Part shown: positions 6,258-12,905 of the stretch, piece by piece
Numbering within the stretch: position 1 is the first letter of the stretch
Layout: every line of letters starts with the position of its first letter
Source: Bacteroidota bacterium
GTDB taxonomy: Bacteria > Bacteroidota > Bacteroidia > Bacteroidales > Dysgonomonadaceae
Length of the DNA stretch: 13,030 nucleotides
NCBI GenBank assembly: GCA_023418255.1
Contig: JAEZZZ010000124.1
Coordinates: 1 to 13,030, forward strand
Reading direction: 5' to 3'
Translations under genes and position numbers: made by a program
Notes under the pieces: model-generated
Seen by the model: only the letters and a program-made list of their open reading frames with translations
Database searches by the model: none
What the model was told of the DNA's origin: nothing

Positions 6258-6962
6258 TCAAATTTCTACGATTACAATTTCAGGTGCGATGTCGTGTATT
6301 TTTTCAATCTCATCATCGATGATGATGTCTTTTGTTTCGTTGATTAAATCATTCGCTCCCGGACTTGTTAGCGTGCAGCAAAAGTCATCTGCTCTGACAT
6401 TTACTTCAACCTCAATCAACTGCTTAGGTAGTCCTTTGAAAATAGGAACAATCAGGTTGAACGCTTCGGGTAGGTTGCTCTCTACGATTTGATTTATCAG
6501 CAGCTTGCGGTTACCCCTGTTGTCGTCTGAATTTTCCAAATCCTTATCGACTTTTGCTTTGAAGTTTCGTAATTCAGAAACTAATTTCATCGCTACATCT
6601 TTATTTTCAAAATACGATCGGTTCATTTTGAAAAGGTCTGCCATTTCGAAGTTTGTCAAATATTCGCCACTATTAATTTTCAGAGTCTCAAAAGCTGGGT
6701 CAAGGTGTAATTCTCCTTTTACAAGGTCAAATAGCTCTTCATTTTCGTTCATATATAGTGCGATAGACATTCTGCTTCTATCAATACGGATGTGACTGTT
6801 TGACGTGTCAATCTCTTTGATGCGGTATTTCAGCCATCTGCTTACCGTGTCAATGTTTCCTACAATTCCGAGAGGTCTTTTCTCATGCAAAGGCAACGCT
6901 TCACCAGTCCTAATTTCAAGTATTTTTGTGCCATCTTCTATTGTTACATTTAATTCTTTCAT
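6258..6962 (-). CDS. Unknown 234-aa phage protein, faintly DUF2303-like
   Basis: I do not recognise this protein securely. It has an N-terminal part with RPLGIVGNIDTVSRWLKYR (about 29-47), then a strand-rich stretch (SHIRIDRSRMSIALYMNE, 56-73), then LDPAFETLKI and FEMADLFKMNRSYF, a pattern (marker strand, then a segment ending in an aromatic, then a helical block) loosely like YfdQ/DUF2303 proteins of other phages. The C-terminus is acidic and beta-rich (EVNVRADDF, DIIIDDEIE, APEIVIVEI). No catalytic motif or membrane segment is seen. It follows the 153-codon ORF by 12 bp and precedes the tRNA-like island, inside the recombination/replication operon. Confidence 0.65.
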   Translation of the reverse strand: MKELNVTIEDGTKILEIRTGEALPLHEKRPLGIVGNIDTVSRWLKYRIKEIDTSNSHIRIDRSRMSIALYMNENEELFDLVKGELHLDPAFETLKINSGEYLTNFEMADLFKMNRSYFENKDVAMKLVSELRNFKAKVDKDLENSDDNRGNRKLLINQIVESNLPEAFNLIVPIFKGLPKQLIEVEVNVRADDFCCTLTSPGANDLINETKDIIIDDEIEKIHDIAPEIVIVEI

Positions 6963-6974
6963 TTTATTGTTTTT

Positions 6975-7406
6975 TTAATTGTTAGTACCTGTTTTCTTTA
7001 TATCCATTGCAAAAATGTTTTTTGATAATTCGTTTTGACGTGCCGGGCGGCTTTCGATAAGCTCTCCTTGTGCGTTGTAGTATCCTATCATCTTATCTTC
7101 GATGTCGATAAATTTGTAGCACTCTTCCTCTACAAATTCTGCTTTGTGCCGGAGGTTACTCAAAAGTGTTTCCACGTTTTTTTCATGTGGTTTAATGCGT
7201 TGTTTAAACTCATTCATCACTTCTTTTTTTTCAACTTTGATGTCGTTGAGCTGAATAGACTCGTCAGCCAGCTCATCTTTCATTTGAGCTAATTCATCTT
7301 GTGTAAATTTGCGCATGTACGATTTCATCTCGACTACATCGCAATTATCTTTTAGCAGACGCAAACGCTCACTTTGCGATTCATTTTGAAATAAGTATTT
7401 TTCCAT
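6975..7406 (-). CDS. Unknown charged helical phage protein (143 aa)
   Basis: The open frame begins with a TTG at 7436 that overlaps the upstream gene, but an ATG at 7406, 16 bp after the upstream stop and behind a strong A-rich run, is a much better start and gives 143 aa (MEKYLFQNESQSERLR). The protein is highly charged and largely helical; the stretch from about residue 35 to 90 (ELAQMKDELADES, KVEKKEVMNEFKQR) can form a coiled coil. A short conserved-looking tail follows (FIDIEDKMIGYYNAQGELIESRPA). Not recognised. Its place directly after the RecE-like gene suggests a recombination accessory role, without direct evidence. Confidence 0.7.
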   Translation of the reverse strand: MEKYLFQNESQSERLRLLKDNCDVVEMKSYMRKFTQDELAQMKDELADESIQLNDIKVEKKEVMNEFKQRIKPHEKNVETLLSNLRHKAEFVEEECYKFIDIEDKMIGYYNAQGELIESRPARQNELSKNIFAMDIKKTGTNN

Positions 7407-7422
7407 TTTTTTTATATTTAAA

Positions 7423-8526
7423 TTACCAATCTTCAATATCTACAGGTTGCAACTCTTTTTCAGCCCATTCAGGCAGCTTCATATCAATAATGCCATGCGC
7501 GCCGCTTTCAGCCATAGCATCAAAGCCCGGAAACCAGCCTTTATCAAAGCATTCTTTGACTGTCATTATCGACATCTCATACTTGTATTTTCCAAGTTGA
7601 ATATCATCCGGAGACCACCACAACACCGCAACATCATACGGCGGCACGGTTTGCAACATTATCATAATAGTTACGTTGAAGTTGCGCCCGGTAATGTCTG
7701 ACATCACTTTTTGATACATACCTTCCGAGAGCTCATATTTAAGTCGTGCAGCATCGTAATAGAATTTGCCAAGATTGTCCGCACGTGTGGTTTTAAAGCT
7801 AATCACAGCATTTACGCCGATATTCTCTTCAATGTTGAAATAGTCAGGACGAACCTTCACATCCAACCCTGTTACGTTGTCCACACCGTAAAAGGATATT
7901 TCAGATTTCGCGCCTTTCAAAATTTTTGGAATAATGCCACCGCCATACCAATAATAATTTTTCTTCAGTGCGTTAATTATCTCTAAATGTTCAGGCTTAA
8001 TGATTTGCACCTTACATTGTTCTTTTTCATATGCAAGAATGTTTTTCAAATCATTCATTTTCCAATCAATATTGCAGGTATTTTTTGTACCGTTTAAGGA
8101 TTCAAAGAAATTGAGCATTTCCATAACGCCTGCTTTTGTAGCTAAATTGCTGTCAGGCGCAACAGCAACTTTATCGAAGAGTTCTGGTTCAAGAAATGCC
8201 ATGTGTGCAAACGTACCGAGTTCGAAATAATCCTTTGGCTTTGGCGTAAATTCTTGTTCAAAATCATAAAAGAAGTGTCGAGGTGTTTTGAGAGCTTCTT
8301 TCAAACCGCTGCTGCCGATACTTTCATTAGCAAGGTAGGTGTCCATTTCATCTTTAACCGCCACACCGTTAACGCTTAAATCATTAAGGTTTATTTCAAT
8401 GACAGGGTCTTCGTGGTGTTTGTCTATAAAATCAAGCATCACGTTTTTTTCAGGATAATCATCAGGAGAGTAGGCAAGAGGGTTTAACTCCTTGCCTACT
8501 TCCAATGTACTCAAATCTTGCATCAT
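7423..8526 (-). CDS. RecE-like PD-(D/E)XK exonuclease-family protein (DUF3799 type)
   Basis: This 367-aa protein shows the RecE/Cas4-type nuclease layout in its latter two thirds: FELGTFAHMAFLEP with His108 (101-114), the downstream acidic strand (Glu209), VRPDYF with Asp228 (225-230), the lysine strand VISFKTT with Lys245 (241-247), and the helix YYDAARLKYELSEGMYQ (256-272). RecE-family enzymes resect duplex ends 5' to 3' for annealing recombination. The residue two before the catalytic lysine, normally Asp or Glu, is Ser243, so catalysis may be altered or use another acidic residue. The first 70 residues are not recognised. The start overlaps the upstream stop as TAATG, implying coupling with the neighbouring ssDNA-binding-like gene. 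No clear RecT is adjacent. Confidence 0.78.
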   Translation of the reverse strand: MMQDLSTLEVGKELNPLAYSPDDYPEKNVMLDFIDKHHEDPVIEINLNDLSVNGVAVKDEMDTYLANESIGSSGLKEALKTPRHFFYDFEQEFTPKPKDYFELGTFAHMAFLEPELFDKVAVAPDSNLATKAGVMEMLNFFESLNGTKNTCNIDWKMNDLKNILAYEKEQCKVQIIKPEHLEIINALKKNYYWYGGGIIPKILKGAKSEISFYGVDNVTGLDVKVRPDYFNIEENIGVNAVISFKTTRADNLGKFYYDAARLKYELSEGMYQKVMSDITGRNFNVTIMIMLQTVPPYDVAVLWWSPDDIQLGKYKYEMSIMTVKECFDKGWFPGFDAMAESGAHGIIDMKLPEWAEKELQPVDIEDW

Positions 8527-9005
8527 TAGATTTTAATTATTAAAGGTTTAATACTCCAACTGTCAGACGAGAAGTTGTTTGACTTGTTCTTTCTTTTACC
8601 CATGTAGGTAATTTGAAGAGGTGTTCCGTGTCCGATATGTCCTTGTGCTACATAAGACTCAATAACACCTACCAAGCGGCGGCTTCCGTTTGTTATCGTC
8701 TGTACGGTTCCATCCTCTTTTTGTTCGAGAAACACGGCGCATTCAAGATCGATGATTTCATCGTTGCCTGTTGCGCTCAAAACTTTTTGTGGTTTGATTT
8801 CTACGAAATACAAACGCTTCATCTCACCGGGACTTTCAGGTGTCCAATAGTTGCCGCATAGGTCTATTGGCATTTCTGTCGCTTTTTGCAAATCAGGGAG
8901 CTTACCGCTCAAATCGACTTTTTGCGCTTCAAATACATTATTGTTTGTACTTGCAATTTCTGTTTGTTGTCGCACTACCGCAACATCTTTTGTTTCTGTT
9001 GTCAT
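8526..9005 (-). CDS. Phage protein, possibly OB-fold ssDNA-binding-like
   Basis: This 159-aa protein has a polar, disordered-looking N-terminus of about 45 residues and a strand-rich remainder: RLYFVEIKPQKVL, EIIDLECAVFLEQ, RRLVGVIESYVAQGHIGHGTPLQITYMGKRKNKSNN, and a C-terminal SIKPLIIKI. The segment TPLQITYMGKRKNK resembles the last strand and basic patch of several small phage ssDNA-binding or annealing accessory proteins, but the similarity is weak. Its position, between a coiled-coil DUF1351-like protein and the RecE-like nuclease, is where phages commonly keep SSB or annealing genes. The start has ATG directly after a short gap of 12 bp. Function is inferred mainly from position. Confidence 0.6.
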   Translation of the reverse strand: MTTETKDVAVVRQQTEIASTNNNVFEAQKVDLSGKLPDLQKATEMPIDLCGNYWTPESPGEMKRLYFVEIKPQKVLSATGNDEIIDLECAVFLEQKEDGTVQTITNGSRRLVGVIESYVAQGHIGHGTPLQITYMGKRKNKSNNFSSDSWSIKPLIIKI

Positions 9006-9017
9006 TGTTTAATGGTT

Positions 9018-9986
9018 TTATAGGTTTGTAATTTCTTTCTCAGCTTGTGCTGTCAGCTCTTCTATTTTGTTTTTGAAATGATTAATGATGTTTTTTGCCT
9101 CTTCTGATTTCACATCCGGGTAATCGAGGTTTGAAATGGATTTGAAAAACAGTTGCAGTTTCTCTTTATCCGGCGCATTGCGCGCTTTTCGTTCAGCTTC
9201 CTCTTTAGCTCTTTTCTCTGCAGCTGCCTTTCGTTCAGCTTCGAGACGTTCAGCTTCAAGTCGTGCTTTTTCAGCCTTTTGCTCAGCCTCTAATTTTTCT
9301 CTTTTTTCACGTTCAATCCTGATTTGGCGTTCACGTTCTTCACGCTCTTTTGCTATTTTTATTGCCTGAATTTCAGCTTCTTTTCTCAAGCGTTCATTTT
9401 CTTTTCGTATGCGTTCACGCTCTTCAGCTTCAGCTTTTTCACGTGCAATGCGCTCCTGTTCAGCTTTTCTGTCCGCTTCTTCTTTGGCTTTCTTTTGAAG
9501 TTTTGCACCATCAAGTACCTTTTTGTAGCTATCGTCATCCATAGTGCCAAAATCCAAACCGTATGGTACAAATTCGATATACGGTTCAATTTCACGTGTC
9601 CGTTCGTCCCTGAGTGCTTCGATGCGTTTCTTTTCCTGTATTTCAGCGAATTTCTCTTTTTCTTCAAGGTTTTTCTCAATAGGTACAATTAAGTTCGTAA
9701 GCACTTTTGCAATTGCATCTATGGTTTGACCTTCACGCAGCGATGCCTCTTTCAGCATCTTTCTTGTTTTCTCAACAGCGATGCGTTTGTCTTTGAGAAA
9801 GAGACGACCTTCACGTGCGAGTTTCATCTCCTCTTTTTGTGTTACGTCTGTAATCACAAGCTCGTTTGCTTTCCTTTCCCATTCGGCTGCCATCTCAAAG
9901 TAACCTGAGAAGTTATCCAGCAGCACTTCACTCTTTGTTTTGTCAAGTCCGTGAGAGTCGATTAGTTTAATTAATTGTTTGTCCAT
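9018..9986 (-). CDS. Coiled-coil phage protein, DUF1351-like
   Basis: This 322-aa protein has an N-terminal helical domain (1-105), a segment with EPYIEFVPYGLDFGTMDDDSYKKVL (about 134-158), then about 110 residues of almost unbroken Glu/Arg/Lys/Ala coiled coil (about 162-275), and a short C-terminal domain (KLQLFFKSISNLDYPDV and on). The arrangement, with a conserved PYG-x-D motif before the coiled coil, recalls the DUF1351 phage family, found beside recombination genes and thought to support them. The repetitive GAA/GCT-type codons make the region low in complexity and produce long frames on the other strand that I regard as artefacts. It is preceded by a 17-bp gap from the small membrane peptide gene. 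Confidence 0.72.
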   Translation of the reverse strand: MDKQLIKLIDSHGLDKTKSEVLLDNFSGYFEMAAEWERKANELVITDVTQKEEMKLAREGRLFLKDKRIAVEKTRKMLKEASLREGQTIDAIAKVLTNLIVPIEKNLEEKEKFAEIQEKKRIEALRDERTREIEPYIEFVPYGLDFGTMDDDSYKKVLDGAKLQKKAKEEADRKAEQERIAREKAEAEERERIRKENERLRKEAEIQAIKIAKEREERERQIRIEREKREKLEAEQKAEKARLEAERLEAERKAAAEKRAKEEAERKARNAPDKEKLQLFFKSISNLDYPDVKSEEAKNIINHFKNKIEELTAQAEKEITNL

Positions 9987-10003
9987 TTTTTTGTTTTTTT
10001 AGG

Positions 10004-10144
10004 TTATGATATTAATATGTATTCAATCCTGATTATAAGTTGAATGAGTATGAACAGCCCGGCAATTGCCAGTATCGTCCAACAAATTCTTGCATTTATT
10101 TTTTCATCAAAAAGTTTATCTAAGAGCCATTCGTGTAATTTCAT
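10004..10144 (-). CDS. 46-aa single-pass membrane peptide
   Basis: An ATG at 10144 opens 46 codons to TAA at 10004-10006. It overlaps the stop of the upstream HTH gene as ATGA (4 bp), strong evidence that it is translated. The peptide has a charged amphipathic N-terminus (MKLHEWLLDKLFDEKINAR) followed by one hydrophobic segment (about 20-38, CWTILAIAGLFILIQLIIR) with flanking basic residues, and ends EYILIS. It would sit in the inner membrane. The position in an early operon, not beside lysis genes, argues against a holin; small early membrane peptides often act on host membrane processes or exclude other phages. Function unknown. Confidence 0.68.
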   Translation of the reverse strand: MKLHEWLLDKLFDEKINARICWTILAIAGLFILIQLIIRIEYILIS

Positions 10145-10401
10145 ATCATTTTAGTTTTAGTTGTTTTTCTGCGTTTCTTTCTCATCACATCCTTTGCGTA
10201 GAAAATCACATCCCCCGCGTTGCAAAACCATTTGCCGTTTTGCGCATTGGACGTTTTTTCAGCTCGGATTTTACCTTCAGCAATCAGACGCTCTAATCGT
10301 GTGCGACCACCGACAATTTTAGCTGCTTCACGCTGTCCGAAATGCATTTGATTTCGGTACATGATGCTGGCAAGCTGATATATTGTCACCGGTTCATGCA
10401 T
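10141..10401 (-). CDS. Small winged-helix/MerR-like DNA-binding protein
   Basis: This 86-aa basic protein has a helix-turn-helix-like core: REAAKIVGGRTRLERLIAEGKIRAEKTSN (about 24-52), followed by a wing-like segment (GKWFCNAGDVIFYAK). The pattern of a short helix pair, a LIAEGKIRA turn and then a strand is that of excisionase/MerR-type helix-turn-helix proteins. The C-terminus is strongly basic (KKRRKTTKTK). It is the third gene of the leftward operon, 3 bp after its neighbour, and overlaps the membrane peptide gene by 4 bp. It could be an early regulator or an excisionase; no integrase is close enough to decide. Confidence 0.68.
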   Translation of the reverse strand: MHEPVTIYQLASIMYRNQMHFGQREAAKIVGGRTRLERLIAEGKIRAEKTSNAQNGKWFCNAGDVIFYAKDVMRKKRRKTTKTKMI

Positions 10402-10404
10402 GAT

Positions 10405-10734
10405 TTATGCGTACAATGCTTTTTCTTGTTCCAACTCATCGCATAGCTCGTAGTGCTCAATTGCAAGTTTTTTGAAAATCTCTATCACGAGCTTTTCGTT
10501 AATCGCCATGCGTCCACACTCTACCCATCTTTCGTTCCACCATTGGTAGCGCAGGTAGCTCAACTTGATGTCTTCCATTACACCCTCACCCTCATGCGTA
10601 TATCGCACATACATACAATGCTTTCCATCATCTACCTCAACCTCACAGTTTGTGTTACCCTTTGTTGGATAATCGTCCATGCACCAATTGTCAATTTCTT
10701 GACCTAATAGTCCGATTGCTTTTGCTGTAGTCAT
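10405..10734 (-). CDS. Unknown 109-aa early phage protein
   Basis: Not recognised. The protein is acidic and rich in Trp, Tyr and Cys (CEVEVDDGKHCMYVRYTHEGEG, YLRYQWWNERWVECGR), suggesting a small beta-sandwich followed by a C-terminal helical stretch (about 78-105). It has no signal peptide or membrane segment. It overlaps the upstream 76-aa gene by 4 bp and is followed after 3 bp by the DNA-binding gene. As the second gene under the lytic-side promoter it would be made immediately after induction, when phages commonly express host take-over or anti-defence proteins. That role is inference only. Confidence 0.7.
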   Translation of the reverse strand: MTTAKAIGLLGQEIDNWCMDDYPTKGNTNCEVEVDDGKHCMYVRYTHEGEGVMEDIKLSYLRYQWWNERWVECGRMAINEKLVIEIFKKLAIEHYELCDELEQEKALYA

Positions 10735-10961
10735 ATTCTTGTGATGATTAATGTATTCTCTGTTAGATTAACCGTTAAATCCATCTCTTCTCTATCACGT
10801 AATCTGTAGATACGTGCTTTCATCGCTGATGCCATTGCTGCATCACGCATCTTTAACTCCCGTGTTTCACCGGATTTCATACCCAGCAATGATGCTTCCA
10901 TCTTCAACATTTCTGAGCGTCTTTGAATTCTGCGCTTTTTTGTTTCAATTGATTCTCTCAT
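10731..10961 (-). CDS. Unknown 76-aa basic protein, first gene of the leftward operon
   Basis: Not recognised. The N-terminal 55 residues are strongly basic and probably helical (KKRRIQRRSEMLKMEASLLGMKSGETRE), and the C-terminal 20 form strands (MDLTVNLTENTLIITRI). The texture is that of a small nucleic-acid-binding protein. It lies 74 bp downstream of the -7 box of the proposed leftward promoter and overlaps the next gene by 4 bp, so it occupies the position of an immediate-early or Cro-like gene; it lacks a recognisable Cro HTH. Confidence 0.68.
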   Translation of the reverse strand: MRESIETKKRRIQRRSEMLKMEASLLGMKSGETRELKMRDAAMASAMKARIYRLRDREEMDLTVNLTENTLIITRI

Positions 10962-11034
10962 TTTTTTATGATTTTACTGTTGTTTAAATCAACTTTTATT
11001 GCTTAATTTGTAGCTGCATTTATAATTACAAGTG

Positions 11035-11066
11035 CAAAGATAAAGTAAACTTATTTTTACAGCAAG
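11035..11066 (-). promoter_or_regulatory. Leftward early promoter (Bacteroidetes -33/-7 type)
   Basis: Reading leftward, TATCTTTG (11042-11035) is an exact match to the Bacteroidetes -7 consensus TAnnTTTG. CTTG (11066-11063) lies 20 bp upstream and matches the -33 TTTG box at 3 of 4. It faces the first gene of the leftward operon at 10961, leaving a leader of about 65-70 nt. Both proposed operators lie within it. This is the candidate lytic-side promoter. Confidence 0.7.
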
Positions 11067-11074
11067 TAAACTTG
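11042..11074. promoter_or_regulatory. Two repressor-operator-like dyads, 21 bp apart
   Basis: AAAGTAAACTTA (11042-11053) and CAAGTAAACTTG (11063-11074) share the core AAGTAAACTT, whose arms AAGT and ACTT form a dyad; in the second the arms are 5 bp, CAAGT and ACTTG. Their centres are 21 bp apart, two helical turns, as expected for cooperating dimers on one DNA face. The first abuts the leftward -7 box; the second overlaps the -33 boxes of both divergent promoters. The likely binder is the XRE protein encoded at 11121. Confidence 0.6.
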
Positions 11075-11104
11075 AAGAAAAAGACAATGATTTAAGTATA
11101 TTTA
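11071..11104 (+). promoter_or_regulatory. Rightward promoter for the repressor operon
   Basis: TATATTTA (11097-11104) matches TAnnTTTG at all but the last base, with CTTG/TTGA (11071-11075) 21-22 bp upstream. It would start transcription about 10 bp before the repressor ATG at 11121. The -33 element overlaps the second dyad, so the repressor could regulate its own gene. Weaker than the leftward promoter by match. Confidence 0.5.
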
Positions 11105-11120
11105 ACAAAGTTCTATTGTC

Positions 11121-11480
11121 ATGATTGGGTCAAAAATTGCAAAACTTTTAGAGGAAAGAAATATAAGCAAAGCGGAATTTGCTATGAATGTAGGACTTAG
11201 CCCGCAAGCAGTGAACAATATTATTAATGGCGCAGACACCAAGTCAAGTAACATAAAAAGAATAGCAGACTTCTTCATGCTTCCAGTTGGTTATTTCTTT
11301 GATGAAACTGAAAAAAGCGGCACAACTGTAAATGGAGATCGCAATAATGTAGCTTCCGGGACAAACAGTCGGATAACAATCCTTGAAAATAATATACAGT
11401 CACGAGATATCGAGATTGAGCATCTCAAACAGATAATTGAAGAAAAAGAGCGATTGATTCAGTTTCTCATGGAAAAATAA
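11121..11480 (+). CDS. XRE-family phage repressor with coiled-coil tail
   Basis: This 119-aa protein has an N-terminal XRE/Cro-CI helix-turn-helix (about 5-60: SKAEFAMNVGLSPQAVNNIINGADTKSSNIKRIADFF), a short linker with the NGDRNNVASG segment seen in many Bacteroides XRE regulators, and a C-terminal helix (about 85-118, ILENNIQSRDIEIEHLKQIIEEKERLIQFL) with heptad-like hydrophobics, suited to dimerisation. There is no S24/LexA-type peptidase domain, so RecA-stimulated self-cleavage is not expected and induction must work some other way. It starts the rightward operon, next to the two dyads it probably binds. The second HTH gene follows 4 bp later. Confidence 0.85.
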   Translation: MIGSKIAKLLEERNISKAEFAMNVGLSPQAVNNIINGADTKSSNIKRIADFFMLPVGYFFDETEKSGTTVNGDRNNVASGTNSRITILENNIQSRDIEIEHLKQIIEEKERLIQFLMEK

Positions 11481-11484
11481 TCGA

Positions 11485-11742
11485 ATGAGATACTATCAAA
11501 AAATATTGTATGATATTAAAGGCAACACAGGATACACAAGCCAGGAGCTTAGTGTGCTTACAGGTATCGCAATAGATAAACTCAGAAAGATAAAAGAGGA
11601 TGGTGATAAGGCAATTACCTTAGATGAATTAGAAAAGATATCTGTTTGTTTAAAAATTCCATTGTTGAAATTAATCAGTGAAAATGAAGAAGATATAAAT
11701 ATAAAAGGTGGTCCCGTTACTATAAACATTTACCCCCAATAG
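11485..11742 (+). CDS. Small HTH (Cro/C1-type) regulator
   Basis: This 85-aa protein is almost entirely one HTH domain: YTSQELSVLTGIAIDKLRKIKEDGDKAITLDELEKISVCLKIPLLKLI (about 17-64) follows the XRE pattern, with the recognition helix near 27-38. The last 15 residues (INIKGGPVTINIYPQ) look like a beta strand pair. It lies between the repressor (4-bp gap) and the unknown helical gene (1-bp gap) and is certainly co-transcribed. It may be a co-regulator or a second immunity protein; a toxin-antitoxin role with the next gene is possible but unsupported. Confidence 0.75.
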   Translation: MRYYQKILYDIKGNTGYTSQELSVLTGIAIDKLRKIKEDGDKAITLDELEKISVCLKIPLLKLISENEEDINIKGGPVTINIYPQ

Positions 11743-11743
11743 T

Positions 11744-12085
11744 ATGTCTAATATTATCGACATAAAAGCAAGGGTGTTAAGGAAATATGACCTTGACATG
11801 GCAATTCGTTACGTAGCTGAGAAAACGTCTGCATTAACGGTAAACGATCCCATGCACATTTATTATTTTAAACTGACTATTGAATACATGATAGAAGGGG
11901 GTAAGGACTATCACAAATCTATCGAAGAGAATTTTAAAAACTTCTTTGCATTTATTGCTGCAAATAACATTGAATATCCGTGCATAAAGCAAGTAATCGA
12001 CATGGAATTGGATTTTTATATGAGTACCGGACAAATCGACAAAGCGATAGATGCTAATAAACGCAATAAATTATTTGAATTATGA
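11744..12085 (+). CDS. Unknown all-helical 113-aa protein in the repressor operon
   Basis: Not recognised. The sequence reads as a series of amphipathic helices (LDMAIRYVAEKT, MHIYYFKLTIEYMIEGG, YHKSIEENFKNFFAFIAANN, CIKQVIDMELDFYMSTGQIDKAIDANKR), with the last pair (FYMSTGQIDKAIDANK) having the helix-turn-helix feel of a TPR-like repeat. No signal peptide or catalytic motif. It starts 1 bp after the HTH gene and overlaps the lipoprotein gene by 4 bp (ATGA), so it is coupled to both and expressed in the lysogen. It may partner the lipoprotein or the regulator. Function unknown. Confidence 0.7.
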   Translation: MSNIIDIKARVLRKYDLDMAIRYVAEKTSALTVNDPMHIYYFKLTIEYMIEGGKDYHKSIEENFKNFFAFIAANNIEYPCIKQVIDMELDFYMSTGQIDKAIDANKRNKLFEL

Positions 12086-12519
12086 GAAAGACTTTCTTTT
12101 TACTTTTTATGGCAGTGATTTTATTAAGCTGTTCTGATAAATCAACAACGCAAGAATTCCAAATTTTTGGAGCAGAAGATGAGATCCCTTTATTTTATTT
12201 TTCAGGCGACAATATTACTGGCAACGTAAAAGGCACGTTATACGCAGAAATTAAAGCAGATGAAAATACAGAAGCTCAAATTTCATGTACCTTTCACTTA
12301 GCTCATGAAGTTGCTGGTAAATATTGGGAGAAAGATATAATTACAGAAACTTTTACACTTAAAAAAGGAGAGACTTTTAAACTCAATCGTGGTTTTTCAT
12401 TTTATGGCAAAATATATGATAAAGCTGCTATCGTTTTAGATATAAAAACAACTGCAACATTTCATTTAGACACATCTCCTGTCAGAATAGTAAATTCAAA
12501 GGTTGAGATAATAAAATAA
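12082..12519 (+). CDS. Lipoprotein, candidate lysogenic-conversion or exclusion factor
   Basis: This 145-aa protein has a classical lipoprotein signal: basic start MRK, hydrophobic core FFLLFMAVI, lipobox LLSC with the lipidated cysteine at 17. The residues after it (SDKSTTQE) are only weakly like the acidic surface-export signal of Bacteroidetes, so outer surface or periplasm is open. The mature 129 residues are beta-rich (GNVKGTLYAEIKA, AQISCTFHLAHE, ITETFTLKKGE, AIVLDIKTTATFHL), suggesting an immunoglobulin-like sandwich. It overlaps the preceding gene by 4 bp and so is expressed along with the repressor. Phage lipoproteins made in lysogens often block superinfection at the cell surface; here that is an inference from position. 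Confidence 0.75.
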   Translation: MRKTFFLLFMAVILLSCSDKSTTQEFQIFGAEDEIPLFYFSGDNITGNVKGTLYAEIKADENTEAQISCTFHLAHEVAGKYWEKDIITETFTLKKGETFKLNRGFSFYGKIYDKAAIVLDIKTTATFHLDTSPVRIVNSKVEIIK

Positions 12520-12552
12520 AATTCAATAAAGATGTAGAGCTAAAAGTATAAT

Positions 12553-12819
12553 ATGCAAAATAGAAACACCGCACCCGATGCGCGCACCGTAACGCTACGC
12601 TTTGTAAGGTCGTATGAAGAGTTGCGCTATTTGGGCAAAGTAAAAACAAAAAGCGAGTTTGCTGCAAAAGTAGGAATCGCAACAGCGAGCAATATAATAC
12701 GTATGGAAAAAAACGAAAACAATGCACCGTCATTGAATTCAATTTGCTTATTGTTTTCGGAATATAATGTTAATCCAGATTGGTTATTTTTCGGTAAAAA
12801 GCCTTTTTTAAGAGAATAA
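12553..12819 (+). CDS. XRE-type HTH protein next to the attachment site
   Basis: This 88-aa protein has an HTH_3-like domain from about 20 to 80: KTKSEFAAKVGIATASNIIRMEKNENNAPSLNSICLLFSEYNVNPDWLFFG. The NPDWLFFGK ending is typical of XRE regulators of Bacteroidetes phages and mobile elements. The first 20 residues are polar. It is separated from the lipoprotein gene by 33 bp, and so may belong to the same transcript. It lies only about 85 bp from the tRNA attachment site. It could be a second repressor, or a remnant of another element integrated at the same site. Confidence 0.75.
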   Translation: MQNRNTAPDARTVTLRFVRSYEELRYLGKVKTKSEFAAKVGIATASNIIRMEKNENNAPSLNSICLLFSEYNVNPDWLFFGKKPFLRE

Positions 12820-12834
12820 GTTTTCCGTAAACTT
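12818..12834. promoter_or_regulatory. Short dyad at the stop codon of the last HTH gene
   Basis: AAGTTT (12818-12823) and AAACTT (12829-12834) pair over 6 bp around TCCGT, overlapping the TAA. GTAAACTTG here also matches 9 bases of the operator dyad at 11063-11074. With GTCTTTAT following, it could be a weak terminator or an additional operator. The rest of 12835-12900 holds nothing I can support. Confidence 0.35.
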
Positions 12835-12905
12835 GTCTTTATACAAAAAATATGTACACATAAATAGTTATAAATAAAACAACTGATAAGTAAATTCGAC
12901 TTGGA

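Noticed and set aside
9136..9729. Several long open frames on both strands inside the coiled-coil gene
   Set aside because: They mirror the repetitive Glu/Lys/Arg/Ala codons of the 322-aa coiled-coil gene; composition explains them.
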